From Protopterus annectens (Eukaryota > Chordata > Ceratodontiformes > Protopteridae), in contig NC_056745.1 in NCBI RefSeq assembly GCF_019279795.1, forward strand, positions 1,489,086,540 to 1,489,150,539: 64,000 nucleotides of DNA, written 5' to 3'. Of this stretch, positions 45,713-55,255 are shown piece after piece. A model generated the notes under the pieces. It saw nothing but the letters and a program-made list of their open reading frames with translations. It did not search any database and was not told the origin of the DNA. Every line of letters starts with the position of its first letter. The stretch's first letter is position 1. A program made the position numbers and the translations under genes.

Positions 45713-45973
45713 ACACAGTCAAATGAAATTAAACTAATACCAAGAGGTATTTAGTAAAAAACACCAACACACACACCCTAACAGGGGGGGGATGGGATAG
45801 GGAAAATTGACTGACTAAAAATTAAAAGAGACAGGGATTTCTGTCAGAAAAAGGTTAAATTTAAAATTAAACTATCAAAAAATTAGTTTTAACTAAAAAA
45901 GGGGCTTAAATATCACAAATGTGAACAACTTACCAGGAGCTGGTAAAGAGAAGACCTCCCAAGCGAAGCGGCA

Positions 45974-46126
45974 AACGAGATCTGTGTACTTCCTGCCTTG
46001 CATCATGGGATATGGGGCTGCCTCGAGCTGGTAAAAGGAGTTCTCGAGCTAAAGCAAGTGCCGAGTCGGAGCCGAGGGATCGGCTCCGAACCCATCAAGC
46101 AAGAATGAAGGCGAGATTGACAACTT
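45974..46126. repeat. DIRS right inverted terminal repeat
   Basis: Inverted partner of 39936-40086. Confidence 0.95.
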
Positions 46127-46131
46127 AACAT

Positions 46132-46330
46132 GTACGTTTAACTGAAGTAATAGGATGTTATCAAGAGAAATTATTTTATGGAAAATAAAAATAGATGAAA
46201 GAGAAAATAAAAAGATGATGATACAATATTATTATGTTACTCCTTGGGCTGTGTTAACTAATGAAAAAAGTCGAAACTATAAAAGTATTAAAAGCACGGT
46301 GTGATAAGCACGTAGAATGTCAAGATTTGT
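46132..46330 (+). mobile_element. LINE with L1/Tx1-like RT, third part
   Basis: AT-rich sequence after the DIRS end, with fragments such as EIILWKIKIDERENKKMMIQ and VLTNEKSRNYKSIKS that would follow the thumb region. The assignment rests mainly on position after the DIRS insertion. It ends where the RTE-like fragment begins. Confidence 0.45.
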
Positions 46331-46339
46331 AGTAATGGT

Positions 46340-46895
46340 GAGTGTGGAAGGGAGGTGAAGAAGAGTGTACAGACAGGATGGAATAGGTGGAGAAGAGTGT
46401 CAGGAGTGATTTGTGACAGACGAGTACCAGTAAGAGTGAAAGGGAAGGTCTACAAGAGGGTAGTGAGACCAGCTATGTTATACGAGTTGGAGACAGTGGC
46501 ATTGCAAAAAGGCAGGAGTTTGAGCTGGATGTAGCAGAGATGAAGATGTTAAGATTTTCACTGGGTGTGACGAGGGTGGACAGGATTAGGAATAAGTATA
46601 TTAGAGGGTCAGTCCAGTTTGGAAGGTTTGGAGACAAAGCCAGAGAGGCAGGATTATGTTGGTTTGGACATGCGCTGAGGAGGGATGCTGAGTATATTGG
46701 GAAAAGGATGCTAAGGATGAAGCTGCCAGGTAACAGGAAAAGAGGAAGGCCTAAGATAAGGTTTATGGATGTGGTGAGAGAGGACATGCAGGTGGTTGGT
46801 GTGACAGAGCAAGATGCAGAGGACAGGAAGAAATGGAAACAGATGATCCACTGTGGTGACCCCTAACGGGAACAGCCGGAAGATGATGATGATGA
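46340..46895 (+). mobile_element. RTE-like LINE 3' end
   Basis: This encodes the C-terminal domain of an RTE-clade RT: WRRVSGVICDRRVPVRVKGK, YKRVVRPAMLYELETVAL and, after a one-base shift in an A run near 46507, MKMLRFSLGVTRVDRIRNKY, CWFGHALRRDAEYIGKRML and the stop at 46864-46866 (IHCGDP). The short 3' end is CCCCTAACGGGAACAGCCGG followed by GATGATGAT. It is truncated at the 5' side, as usual for this clade. Confidence 0.9.
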
Positions 46896-47179
46896 GTGAG
46901 ATTACCAGTAAAGTGAAATATGTCATAAAAAAATCATTGTAAAAAACAAGACTGGCGATTTTCATATTTTTAATTATTCATCTATTGAAATTGACTCAAA
47001 CTTGGTTGAACTTTTGGCTAAAGGAAATACCTTTGTACCTAGTTGCCATTTTGACATTGTTAAAACAGTGAAAGATTTGAAGTTGTTTGTGAGAAAACTT
47101 AATTTAAAATTTTTATTGGGTAATTCTAGTGTAACAACTTCTCTGTATATACAATCCCCCATTATATCCTACATTACAT

Positions 47180-49387
47180 ATGTTCGAAACTATTACCAAA
47201 CTTGATTTAAGATTTTTTGCAAACAACTATAAAGGGTTAATGTACAATGGCACACATGCAACAAATGTTACACATGATGAAGTGTTGGAATTAAACATGT
47301 TAAGGTCATTGAATGTGAGAGTTATAAAACCTGACAAGGGGGGGGGGGGGTTGGCCATTTTTGATACAACTGATTATGCTACTAGGGTTCATACCCTATT
47401 AGATAGTGATGCCTATGAAAAAGCATCAATTAATGAAGTTAACATCGCGTATCAGCGTATTAAAGGCTATATAAATGATTTATTTATTGAAGCGATAATC
47501 AGTGTTAACCAATATAACTATATGACTATGTTATGGCCAAAAATTCCAGTATTATTTGCAACCCCTAAAGTTCACAAAGATTTGTATAACCCACCATTTA
47601 GGCCACTGATAGATGGTTGAGGGTCTATTACTTACCCCTGTGCTAAAGTTGTGGATCATATACTAAAGAAGTACTTGGTATCTGAACCACAAGTGTGTAA
47701 AGATTGCTGGGAATTTTTACAAAATATGAACAATCTAGCTTTTGAGGAAGATAACCACTTTCTCACTATTGATGTAAAAGAACTTTATACATCTATTCCT
47801 CACTTAGAGGGGACTGAATGGGTAAATTTATTTCTTCATGAAAAAGGAGCATCAGGTCAGGAAATCTACTTAGTAGACACACCCTTGGATATTGTCCTTA
47901 CTAACAATTTCTTCTCGTTCCAAAACTAACTCTTTTTACAGAAGCAGGGTGTAGCCATGGGCTCACCCTGCGGAGCCAGTTTTGCAAACACAGTAATGGT
48001 GTATTGGGAGAAAAAGTATGTTTTTAACAATGCTTCACATATGTCTAACATTAAGTACTATACCCGTTTTCTTGATGACATCTTTATAGTATTTCAGGGT
48101 AATTTTGAATTGGCGAAAAACTTAATTGAAAATTTTAATAGGTCTACTTCATTTTTAAAATTTACATTTAACTTCCAACGGACCAGTATTGAATATCTTG
48201 ATGTTAGACTTATAAAAGATAGGGTCAACAACAGATATATTTCTAGGATACATAGGAAGGAGACGTATTGTAATGCATTTTTACATTTCTCGAGTTCACA
48301 TCCTGCACAGCAAAAATGCTCTATGGTAAAAGGCCAATTAATTAGAGCTGCGAGAATGGTATCCTTAAACCAAGACTTTTTGGATGAGTGTAATTTGCTG
48401 AGAAATATGTTCTGACAAAGGGGTTATCCATCGTCTTTAATAGAGAATATATTTAATGAAGTTTATATGAAAAGGACAAATGGTATAATTAACCCGATTT
48501 TGTATAGAAATGAGGCTCGAGGAGTACAAGTATGTAATACCTTCATATTAGGGAACCAAGTGGTAAATGGTACATTAAGTGATACTTCAGGCGACGAAGG
48601 GGAGTACAATGTTGCTTTTACATCAGGCAACAATGTATTATTTGAGAAACAAGACCTTACATTGTGTAGTCCCAATTCTAGTACTACAACCCAACATGTA
48701 GATACATTAGTACCTAGTAAATCAAACAGTGGATTCGAGTTAAGCTTTGTCACTACTTTTAGTAGTGACAGTGTTTTATTTAAGACTATCCTACACAAAA
48801 ATTGGGAGCTTATTAAATGTGATAAAACACTTGTGGATAAACTACATGTTGTTCCTAATATTATCTTTAGGAGAGGAACAAATTTGAAAAGTTTACTGGA
48901 ACTTCACAGACATAAGAGTGTTCATAGAATTACTGGTATGTCTACCTGCGGTTGTTGTAACATGTGTAAGTTTATTAATACAGGTAGAACTTTTATAGTT
49001 AATGGTAGGAAGTATCAAATTAAATACAACTTAAACTGTAATTCAAAAATGATAGTTTACATTGCTACGTGTTGCTCATGTCAAGCATATTACATCGGTA
49101 AAACTTAGTGACGTCTCCGAGATAGAATTTATGAGCACACTTATGCAATGGGAACTAGCAAAATGGAAAATGCCCTTGCTAGACATACTGCCACACATGC
49201 AGGACATAGCTTCTTGTTTAAAGCAATAGACCAGATTCAATATAATATTCGAGGTGGTCTGTTGAACCTATTATTGGAAGAATGTGAATTATGTTGGCAA
49301 ATAAGACTTAATGCCTTTACTGAACCAGGACTGAATGATCACTGTAATATTTCATGTCTCCTTAAACTAAAAGGTTTGACAAGATAG
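47180..49387 (+). pseudogene. Penelope-like RT with GIY-YIG endonuclease, 4 in-frame stops
   Basis: All blocks lie in a single frame. The RT (TERT-related) shows VIKPDKGGGGLAIFDTTDY, FATPKVHKDLYNPPFRPLID, LTIDVKELYTSIPH, GVAMGSPCGASFANTVMVYW and the catalytic YYTRFLDDIFIVF near 48060. A Cys linker (MSTCGCCNMCKFI) precedes the GIY-YIG nuclease VYIATCCSCQAYYIGKT, then LRDRIYEHT and LNDHCNISC. Four stops interrupt it: TGA at 47618, TAA at 47927, TGA at 48413 and TAG at 49106. A G run at 47340-47350 encodes part of DKGGGG. I see no frameshift within 735 codons, so this copy is fairly young. The product would nick target DNA and copy the RNA. Confidence 0.93.
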
Positions 49388-49746
49388 CGAATTAAAGGTA
49401 TTTTAAAATTTTATATACACAATACTAAATTTGTACTTTATATAGTAATAGTTTTAACCTTGGATTGTGTACTATAAGAACTTTATAACCTTATCATAAT
49501 TATGATTTTTGCAAGCTCAGAATCAGTATAAATATCTTTAATCGTGGTGACCATGCGTTTCTACGTTTTACATTTATATAGATATTTGTATATGTTGTGA
49601 TTTAAATGGTATTTTTAACGGACTTTATTAACAAGTACTTTTTTATGTTATTGGTTTTACAACCAGTGAATTAATGCACTACGCAGATTGATCATGTGAC
49701 TCTTTGTGTTTTTATATAATGATCTCGCTTTCTGTGAGAATGTAAT

Positions 49747-49780
49747 CTGAAGAAGTTACCCCATTGGGAGGTGACAAAAA
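49747..49780 (+). ncRNA. hammerhead-like motif in Penelope 3' UTR
   Basis: CTGAAGA, then GTTACC paired with GGTGAC around an ATTGG-type loop, then an A-rich stretch where GAAA is expected. The two changes from the CTGATGA/GAAA consensus suggest an inactive relic. Penelope-like elements are known to carry hammerhead ribozymes. Confidence 0.4.
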
Positions 49781-49872
49781 GCACTTTATTAAACTAGTTA
49801 ATTCATGTTGGTGTTTGGATTATTCCTGTAGACTACTTGCTGAAACTGGAGTGTTAAACATTTGGTAAATTA

Positions 49873-49970
49873 ATCCAATCAGCTGGAATGGGAACAGAAC
49901 CTGCAACCTTCTGGTCTTTCAGCACCAAAGGCAAGTATTCTACCTGCTTATCCACTGACACTGCTAATAT
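49873..49970 (-). mobile_element. tRNA-derived SINE-like fragment
   Basis: On the minus strand TGTCAGTGGATAAGCAGGTA resembles an A-box region and GGTTGCAGGTTCTGTTCCC a B box, spaced about as in a tRNA. No tail is seen. Confidence 0.5.
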
Positions 49971-49989
49971 CCTTATGGGATATGGTAAG

Positions 49990-51243
49990 AAAATGTTGAT
50001 TTATGAACCGGAGTCATAATTTTTACATCTACAATATGGCTATGTAATGTAGATATTTAGGTGATTATTAGTTGACCTGGGCATCTAATATCCCTGAACT
50101 GAAGTGGGTAATGTACAGAAGTGAAAATCCACGGGGGGTAGAATTTACTGTAAATACCAATGTATATGTAGCCCTTTCTTTAATCTTCTACTAACTAGGT
50201 GGGATGACTAGGTGATGGGACTCTGGATAACAGACTTTACACAAAACTCCTGCTATTAGAAACTAGCTGCTGTCTCATATCTCCTTAACAACAACCATCG
50301 TTTCAATGTTATCGAAGCATGTCTGGCAGTTACTGCAGAGGATTAAGGCAGTACAATGTTAACAAGCTGCTTCCTATGGTACAGGGTTTGATTCCTGCAG
50401 CTTTAGTTTGCCGACTGTGTGGCCATGCCTCAACCTTTTAGTGCAAGAAATCTGAACAAAGCCTAAAATAATGGGTGGGGGGGGGAGGCCCAAAAATAGG
50501 GACAGATTTTAAATATTGCTCTTGTAAATTCAGAAGGGTGTTAGAATAACACGATTTGTGTTAACATGCATTTTCTGAAGGATATGGAGTCTGAAAATCA
50601 AATGTATGTCATTATTTAGTGACTTCAATCCTCAGTGATTTGTCAAAAAGAATTATGGGGAACAGACCAAAAATATGAGGCAAAAATTTGGAGAGTTTGT
50701 GAAAATCTGGATAGTTTGAGAGGTATGTGTGTGATCTTGAGCAAGTCACTTTACCATACAGTGCTTCGGGGCAATGAGGAAATTGGGCTTGTCTCCTGAA
50801 TGGTTTCCTGTATTGCCTGCTTAGTAATTACCTATGAACCTAAGTGTATCTGTTCTCAGGAAAAAGATTGCTGGGTTTGCCCTTCTGAAATGGCCACTAG
50901 ATTTCTGAAAAGAGGATGTCATTAGTAAAGACAAATAGGCAGGCTAATTCAAAATGAAGATCTGAACTTCTTTCATATCATATATACAAATCTGAGAGAT
51001 CTAATCTGATTTATTTTATTTTAACCTATGTAAGTAACAGATTGCAATTTCAAAATCTAGCACATAAACATTGGTGTTTAATAAAGACAGATAAGGAAAT
51101 TGCTGAAGTGATTCCAGCCACATGCAGACTTATTTATAAAGGAACACGTCTTTAGCACAATTTCTGAGCAGCTTAAGGAAAGATATTGACTTATGTAGAT
51201 ACATTATTAACAGATTTTTAACACTGAACAGTTGGCTACTTGT
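49990..51243. other. mostly unannotated, with SINE-like pieces
   Basis: A tRNA-like head may lie at 50335-50400 (B-box-like GGTTTGATTCC at about 50385). GTGTGATCTTGAGCAAGTCA near 50729 resembles the CORE-SINE/MIR 3' region, and CCTATGAACCTA near 50831 resembles the CR1-type tail. The rest shows nothing recognisable. Confidence 0.35.
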
Positions 51244-51262
51244 AGTAGTGATTGGGTGACTT

Positions 51263-51510
51263 GGGTGGCCATGGTGGTGCAGCGATTAGCGTTGTCGTCT
51301 CACAGCAAGAGGTTTCCTGGTTCAATCCTCAGCTGGGCTGCCTTCTGTGTGGAATCTGCATGTTCTCCCTGTGGTCATGTGGTTTTCCTCCGGGTGCTCC
51401 AGTTTCCTCCCAAAGACATGCTGTGGGTGGATTGGACACTCTAAAAGTGTCCCTAGGTGTGAGTGAGTGGACAGGTGATCCACTGTGTCAACACCTAACC
51501 AGGAAAAAGA
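51263..51510 (+). mobile_element. tRNA-derived SINE (HE1/DANA-like body) with 19-bp target duplication
   Basis: The head GGTGGTGCAGCGATTAGCG and B box GGTTCAATCC form a tRNA promoter. The body GTGTGGAATCTGCATGTTCT and TTTCCTCCGGGTGCTCCAGT, followed by CCAAAGACATGC, is the widely shared fish/shark SINE body. Near-identical flanks AGTAGTGATTGGGTGACTT (51244-51262) and AGTAGTAATTGGGTTACTT (51511-51529) are the target duplication. Confidence 0.88.
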
Positions 51511-51802
51511 AGTAGTAATTGGGTTACTTAACCAGTGTGCTGCATTTTATGAGGGCAAAATGTAGTGGAAGTTTAAATCATGTATCTCAGAACATCTAAG
51601 CGATATTTGGTGTAAAACAGAAATAAATGCTTTTTTCCAACACATACAGACATCCTGGAGTAGTTGTTATGTTTACACGAAATGGTAAGAGTTGTGCTAG
51701 ATTCCTTTAATAAATTAGTCTGACAGGAATTCTGATTAAAAACAAAGATGGAATTTTACTCTAGGGGCTTCTTCCCCTGGGTATCTCCCTTTTTCGCTCT
51801 CT

Positions 51803-51804
51803 GC

Positions 51805-51858
<54 letters not shown>
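51803..51858. repeat. (CT)n-(TA)n microsatellite
   Basis: A CT run then a short TA run, beside the left end of MITE D. Confidence 0.95.
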
Positions 51859-52396
51859 GGGTCCACTACAGAATCTCGAAAGCTCATAATACCGAAGCCC
51901 AAAATCCTGAGACCAAAATCCCGAAAATTCAAAATCCCGAAAGCCCAAAATCCTGAAACTCAAAATCCTGAAAACACAAATAATGCTAATATGTCAATAT
52001 AAAGACACTAATATCTACCAACTGACCCTGACCCTAACCCTAACCCTAAGGTCCATCACTATCGCACACTCACCTGACCCGCTAACCTAACTCACTTAAA
52101 CCACCCCCAACCCCAATATTTGTCACTATTGCATACATGCCTAACCTGCTAACCCTAACTCACTTAAACCGCCTAACCTAACATAAAACCAACCGCACAC
52201 TTACCTGAACCCAACGCATGACCTAACACCACAGGGCTAACAATAGCAAAGCCACAATGACGTCAGTATGTCCATTTTGTGTTTTCAAGATTTTGGGCTT
52301 TCGAGATTTTGGGCTTTCGGGATTTTGAATTTTCGGGATTTTGGTCTCAGGATTTTGGGCTTCGGTATTATGAGCTTTCGAGATTCTGTAGTGGAC

Positions 52397-52398
<2 letters not shown>
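51859..52398. mobile_element. fold-back MITE D, 540 bp
   Basis: Inverted ends GGGTCCACTACAGAATCTCG run about 130 bases as arms made of short repeats (AAAATCCTGA, AAAATCCCGA). The centre carries a twofold repeat of CTAACTCACTTAAACC and a telomere-like run ACCCTAACCCTAACCCTAAG at about 52030-52050. TA repeats flank it on both sides. The GGGTCCACT start is shared with MITE A. Confidence 0.88.

Positions 52399-52461
<63 letters not shown>
52399..52461. repeat. (TA)n microsatellite
   Basis: About 30 TA units between MITE D and MITE E. Confidence 0.95.
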
Positions 52462-52464
<3 letters not shown>

Positions 52465-52754
52465 ATGTCAGAAGATCGAAGTTTCAGAAAGTCGAATGTC
52501 ATATGGTAAAGACCATGTGATCAACTTTCTGAAATGTTGAACAACATTAAACAATGAAAATCAACATTTGTGCAGGGTGCAACCCCCCCTGCACCTCTCC
52601 AAGATTGCACCACAGTGAGGAAAAGGGTAAATTCCCCAATCCGCACTGTACAGCAATCACCATACAAAAGCATTGACACTTTGAAAAGTTGATTATATGG
52701 TCTAGACTATACAAAGTTCAACTTTCTGGAACTTCAGTCTTTAGAAGGGGACCC
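52462..52754. mobile_element. fold-back MITE E, 293 bp
   Basis: The right end on the minus strand is GGGTCCCCTTCTAAAGACTG. The arms share GAAGTT(T/C)CAGAAAGT, AGACCAT and ATCAACTTT over about 75 bases. The centre has TCTCCAAGATTGCACCACAG and a C-rich stretch, the same core as MITEs A to C. The left end is diverged. Confidence 0.8.
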
Positions 52755-52764
52755 ATATACATAG

Positions 52765-52770
<6 letters not shown>

Positions 52771-52832
<62 letters not shown>

Positions 52833-52924
52833 GTGCACACACACACGCACACAAACACACACACGCACACGCACACACACGTGCACACAGACACACACAC
52901 ATGCACACACGCACACATGCACAC

Positions 52925-52986
<62 letters not shown>

Positions 52987-53001
52987 ACACACACACACAC
53001 A
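52771..53001. repeat. (CA)n microsatellite, compound
   Basis: About 230 bases of CA with scattered G and T interruptions. The long open frames here in all phases are produced by the repeat. Confidence 0.98.
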
Positions 53002-53278
53002 TTATGATTTGCTGTTTTGGGGCAACTGCTGTTTCACCTTATATTTTACGTGTTCGTTTCTCTTTTCATTAGGTTTCCACTGTTTTCTTTGTTTCTTTAA
53101 AGTATTACATACTTTTCATTTTGTAATATTATAAGTGTGATGCTTTCACATCAGGTTTATCGATTTTGACATAGTTACATACACATCAAGTTTATCGCTT
53201 TTGACATAGTCACTGTCATTCTTTACTCTACAAGGTTTTGTTTAAAATTTTAGATTTAGATGGCATCATTTGATGATG
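53002..53278. other. unannotated stretch
   Basis: No gene or element recognised. Confidence 0.45.
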
Positions 53279-54755
53279 TTCATAAGTTCATAGGTTCATA
53301 GGTAGGTACTAGGCTATTGACCCTAGGGCCCATATAAGCCTAGCCAAAGGTACCCTGGCTTTTGCCACCCAAGAGAATTATTTTCCTGTGCCCCTGTCAA
53401 GCAGAGCCACAGAGGTGATCCCCGGGGTGAATTTCCTATCTCCCATCCAATCATCAAGATTTTTCTTGAAGAGTGCTAATGAGGAGCTTTGGAGCTTTGT
53501 TTGATATAGATAGGTAGTTTGTTCCAGAGTATTGGAAGTCGCTGGGACAGGAATCTATCCCACCAGCATGTTCTGTTTATTTTGGTGACAAGGTTTAGGT
53601 CCCTAGAGCATGTAGTTCGGAGGGATTGGGATTTCTTTAAGTGGAGCATGTCCAACAGTTCTGGGTTTGACATAGCTTGGTATGTTAGGCAGAGTTTGCC
53701 TCTGAGTAGGCGATATGAGATGGAATAAAGCTGGAGTTTTTTGAGATGGTCTGCGTAGGGCATCTATTTGAGGCTGGTAATCCTCTTTGTGAGGTATTTC
53801 TGCAGCCTTTCCAGTTGTTGTAGATGTCTTGTGAGGTACATAACAAAAGGGTTGTTGTACACTATAATGGGTCTAATGAGTGATAAGTAGAGTTGAACAA
53901 TGACCTGTTTTTTCCTGGATGAGAAACCTTTTGTGATGAGGTGTGCCACATAGAAGGATTTCCTGACTACTGTGGCAATATGATTATCAAAGGAGAGACT
54001 ACTGTCCACCTGTGTACCAAGGTCTCTTATCACACTTTCGGTGTTAAGTAGACTACCACCAATGTGGTAGCTCATGGGTACAGAGTTTTTACCAAAGGGG
54101 ATGACAATGTACTTTTTGGCATTGAGCTTGAGGCCATGGCTTTGACACCAGGCATCTGTCTCAGTGAGGCCCTTCTGTAGGATGTCCACATTGTTAGGAG
54201 TTTCGATTATGGCTCCTAGTTTGCAGTCATCTGTGGACTTCATTAGCCAAAGACCTTCTGTGTTAGCCTATACTTCAGAAAAATAGATACTAAACAGGAG
54301 AGGACCCAGGACTAAACCCTGTGGTACTCCACTTGTCACTGGTCTGAAGCTGGATTTGGATCTGCTACTTTCACAGTGTGGGTTCTGTCAGTGAGCTAGT
54401 TGGCAACCCATCTTGTGACATAGGGATTTATACCTAGTTTAGTGAGCTTATCTATAATTCCAGAGTGGGGGATGGTGTCAAAAGCCTTGGCGAGATCTAG
54501 ATAGGCTGTGTGAACCACCTTACCCTCGTCTACGGCTTTGGTGACTGCTTCAAAGAAGTCTATCTGGTTTAGGAGACATGATCTGCCTTTTACAAACCCA
54601 AAGTGGGTGGGGTCCAGAGTTTGGAGATTACCAATGTCTTTGTTTATAAGTTCCATTATGATACGTTCCATGGCCTTGCAGACCAGGCTCATTAGGCTTT
54701 TTTTAATTTTTTGGGGGCGGTTTTTGTTCCCCGGGGGTTCCATGGTGCTTTGGGG
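53279..54755 (-). mobile_element. CR1 LINE, minus strand, 5' part in the gap
   Basis: From right to left: RT blocks LVCKAMERIIMELINKDIGN, FVKGRSCLLNQIDFFEAVTK, YLDLAKAFDTIPHSGIIDKL, a decayed [12 protein letters not shown] region near 54310, TDDCKLGAI, HGLKLNAKKYIVIPFGK, and the C-terminus to about 53476. The 3' UTR and reversed tail (TTCATAGG units) lie at 53279-53305. It is about 160 codons open in the middle (53764-54243). Same subfamily as the 10.24-10.85 kb fragment. Confidence 0.92.
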
Positions 54756-55255
54756 NNNNNNNNNNNNNNNNNNNNNNNNNNNNNNNNNNNNNNNNNNNNN
54801 NNNNNNNNNNNNNNNNNNNNNNNNNNNNNNNNNNNNNNNNNNNNNNNNNNNNNNNNNNNNNNNNNNNNNNNNNNNNNNNNNNNNNNNNNNNNNNNNNNNN
54901 NNNNNNNNNNNNNNNNNNNNNNNNNNNNNNNNNNNNNNNNNNNNNNNNNNNNNNNNNNNNNNNNNNNNNNNNNNNNNNNNNNNNNNNNNNNNNNNNNNNN
55001 NNNNNNNNNNNNNNNNNNNNNNNNNNNNNNNNNNNNNNNNNNNNNNNNNNNNNNNNNNNNNNNNNNNNNNNNNNNNNNNNNNNNNNNNNNNNNNNNNNNN
55101 NNNNNNNNNNNNNNNNNNNNNNNNNNNNNNNNNNNNNNNNNNNNNNNNNNNNNNNNNNNNNNNNNNNNNNNNNNNNNNNNNNNNNNNNNNNNNNNNNNNN
55201 NNNNNNNNNNNNNNNNNNNNNNNNNNNNNNNNNNNNNNNNNNNNNNNNNNNNNNN
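54756..55255. other. assembly gap, 500 N
   Basis: Exactly 500 undetermined bases between the CR1 copy and the 71-bp satellite. Confidence 0.99.

Larger units (their letters stand above)
39896..46131 (-). mobile_element. DIRS-type tyrosine-recombinase retrotransposon, broken
   Basis: The element lies in minus orientation. It has inverted terminal repeats of about 150 bp, an internal complementary region, and gag, RT/RNase H and tyrosine recombinase regions in that order from right to left. It is visibly more GC-rich than its surroundings. Ends are set by the internal complementary region, whose sequence predicts joined termini at 39896 and 46131. There is no target duplication, as expected for recombinase-mediated insertion. 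The coding regions have several breaks. The two terminal repeats are still very similar, so the copy is moderately young. Confidence 0.93.
46905..49860 (+). mobile_element. Penelope-like element
   Basis: An N-terminal part (LAKGNTFVPSCHFDIVKTVK, 47010-47105) is one frame away from the main RT/endonuclease frame, with a shift near 47175. The 3' UTR runs from 49388 to about 49860 and contains a hammerhead-like motif (49747-49780) then CACTTTATTAAACTAG. The 5' limit is uncertain: it directly follows the RTE-like fragment. Confidence 0.88.

Noticed and set aside
52030-52050. True telomere or chromosome end
   Set aside because: Only about three CCCTAA units, inside a MITE and flanked by ordinary repeats.
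52689-53134. Long frames of alternating Thr-His or Cys-Val
   Set aside because: Products of the CA/TG microsatellite.
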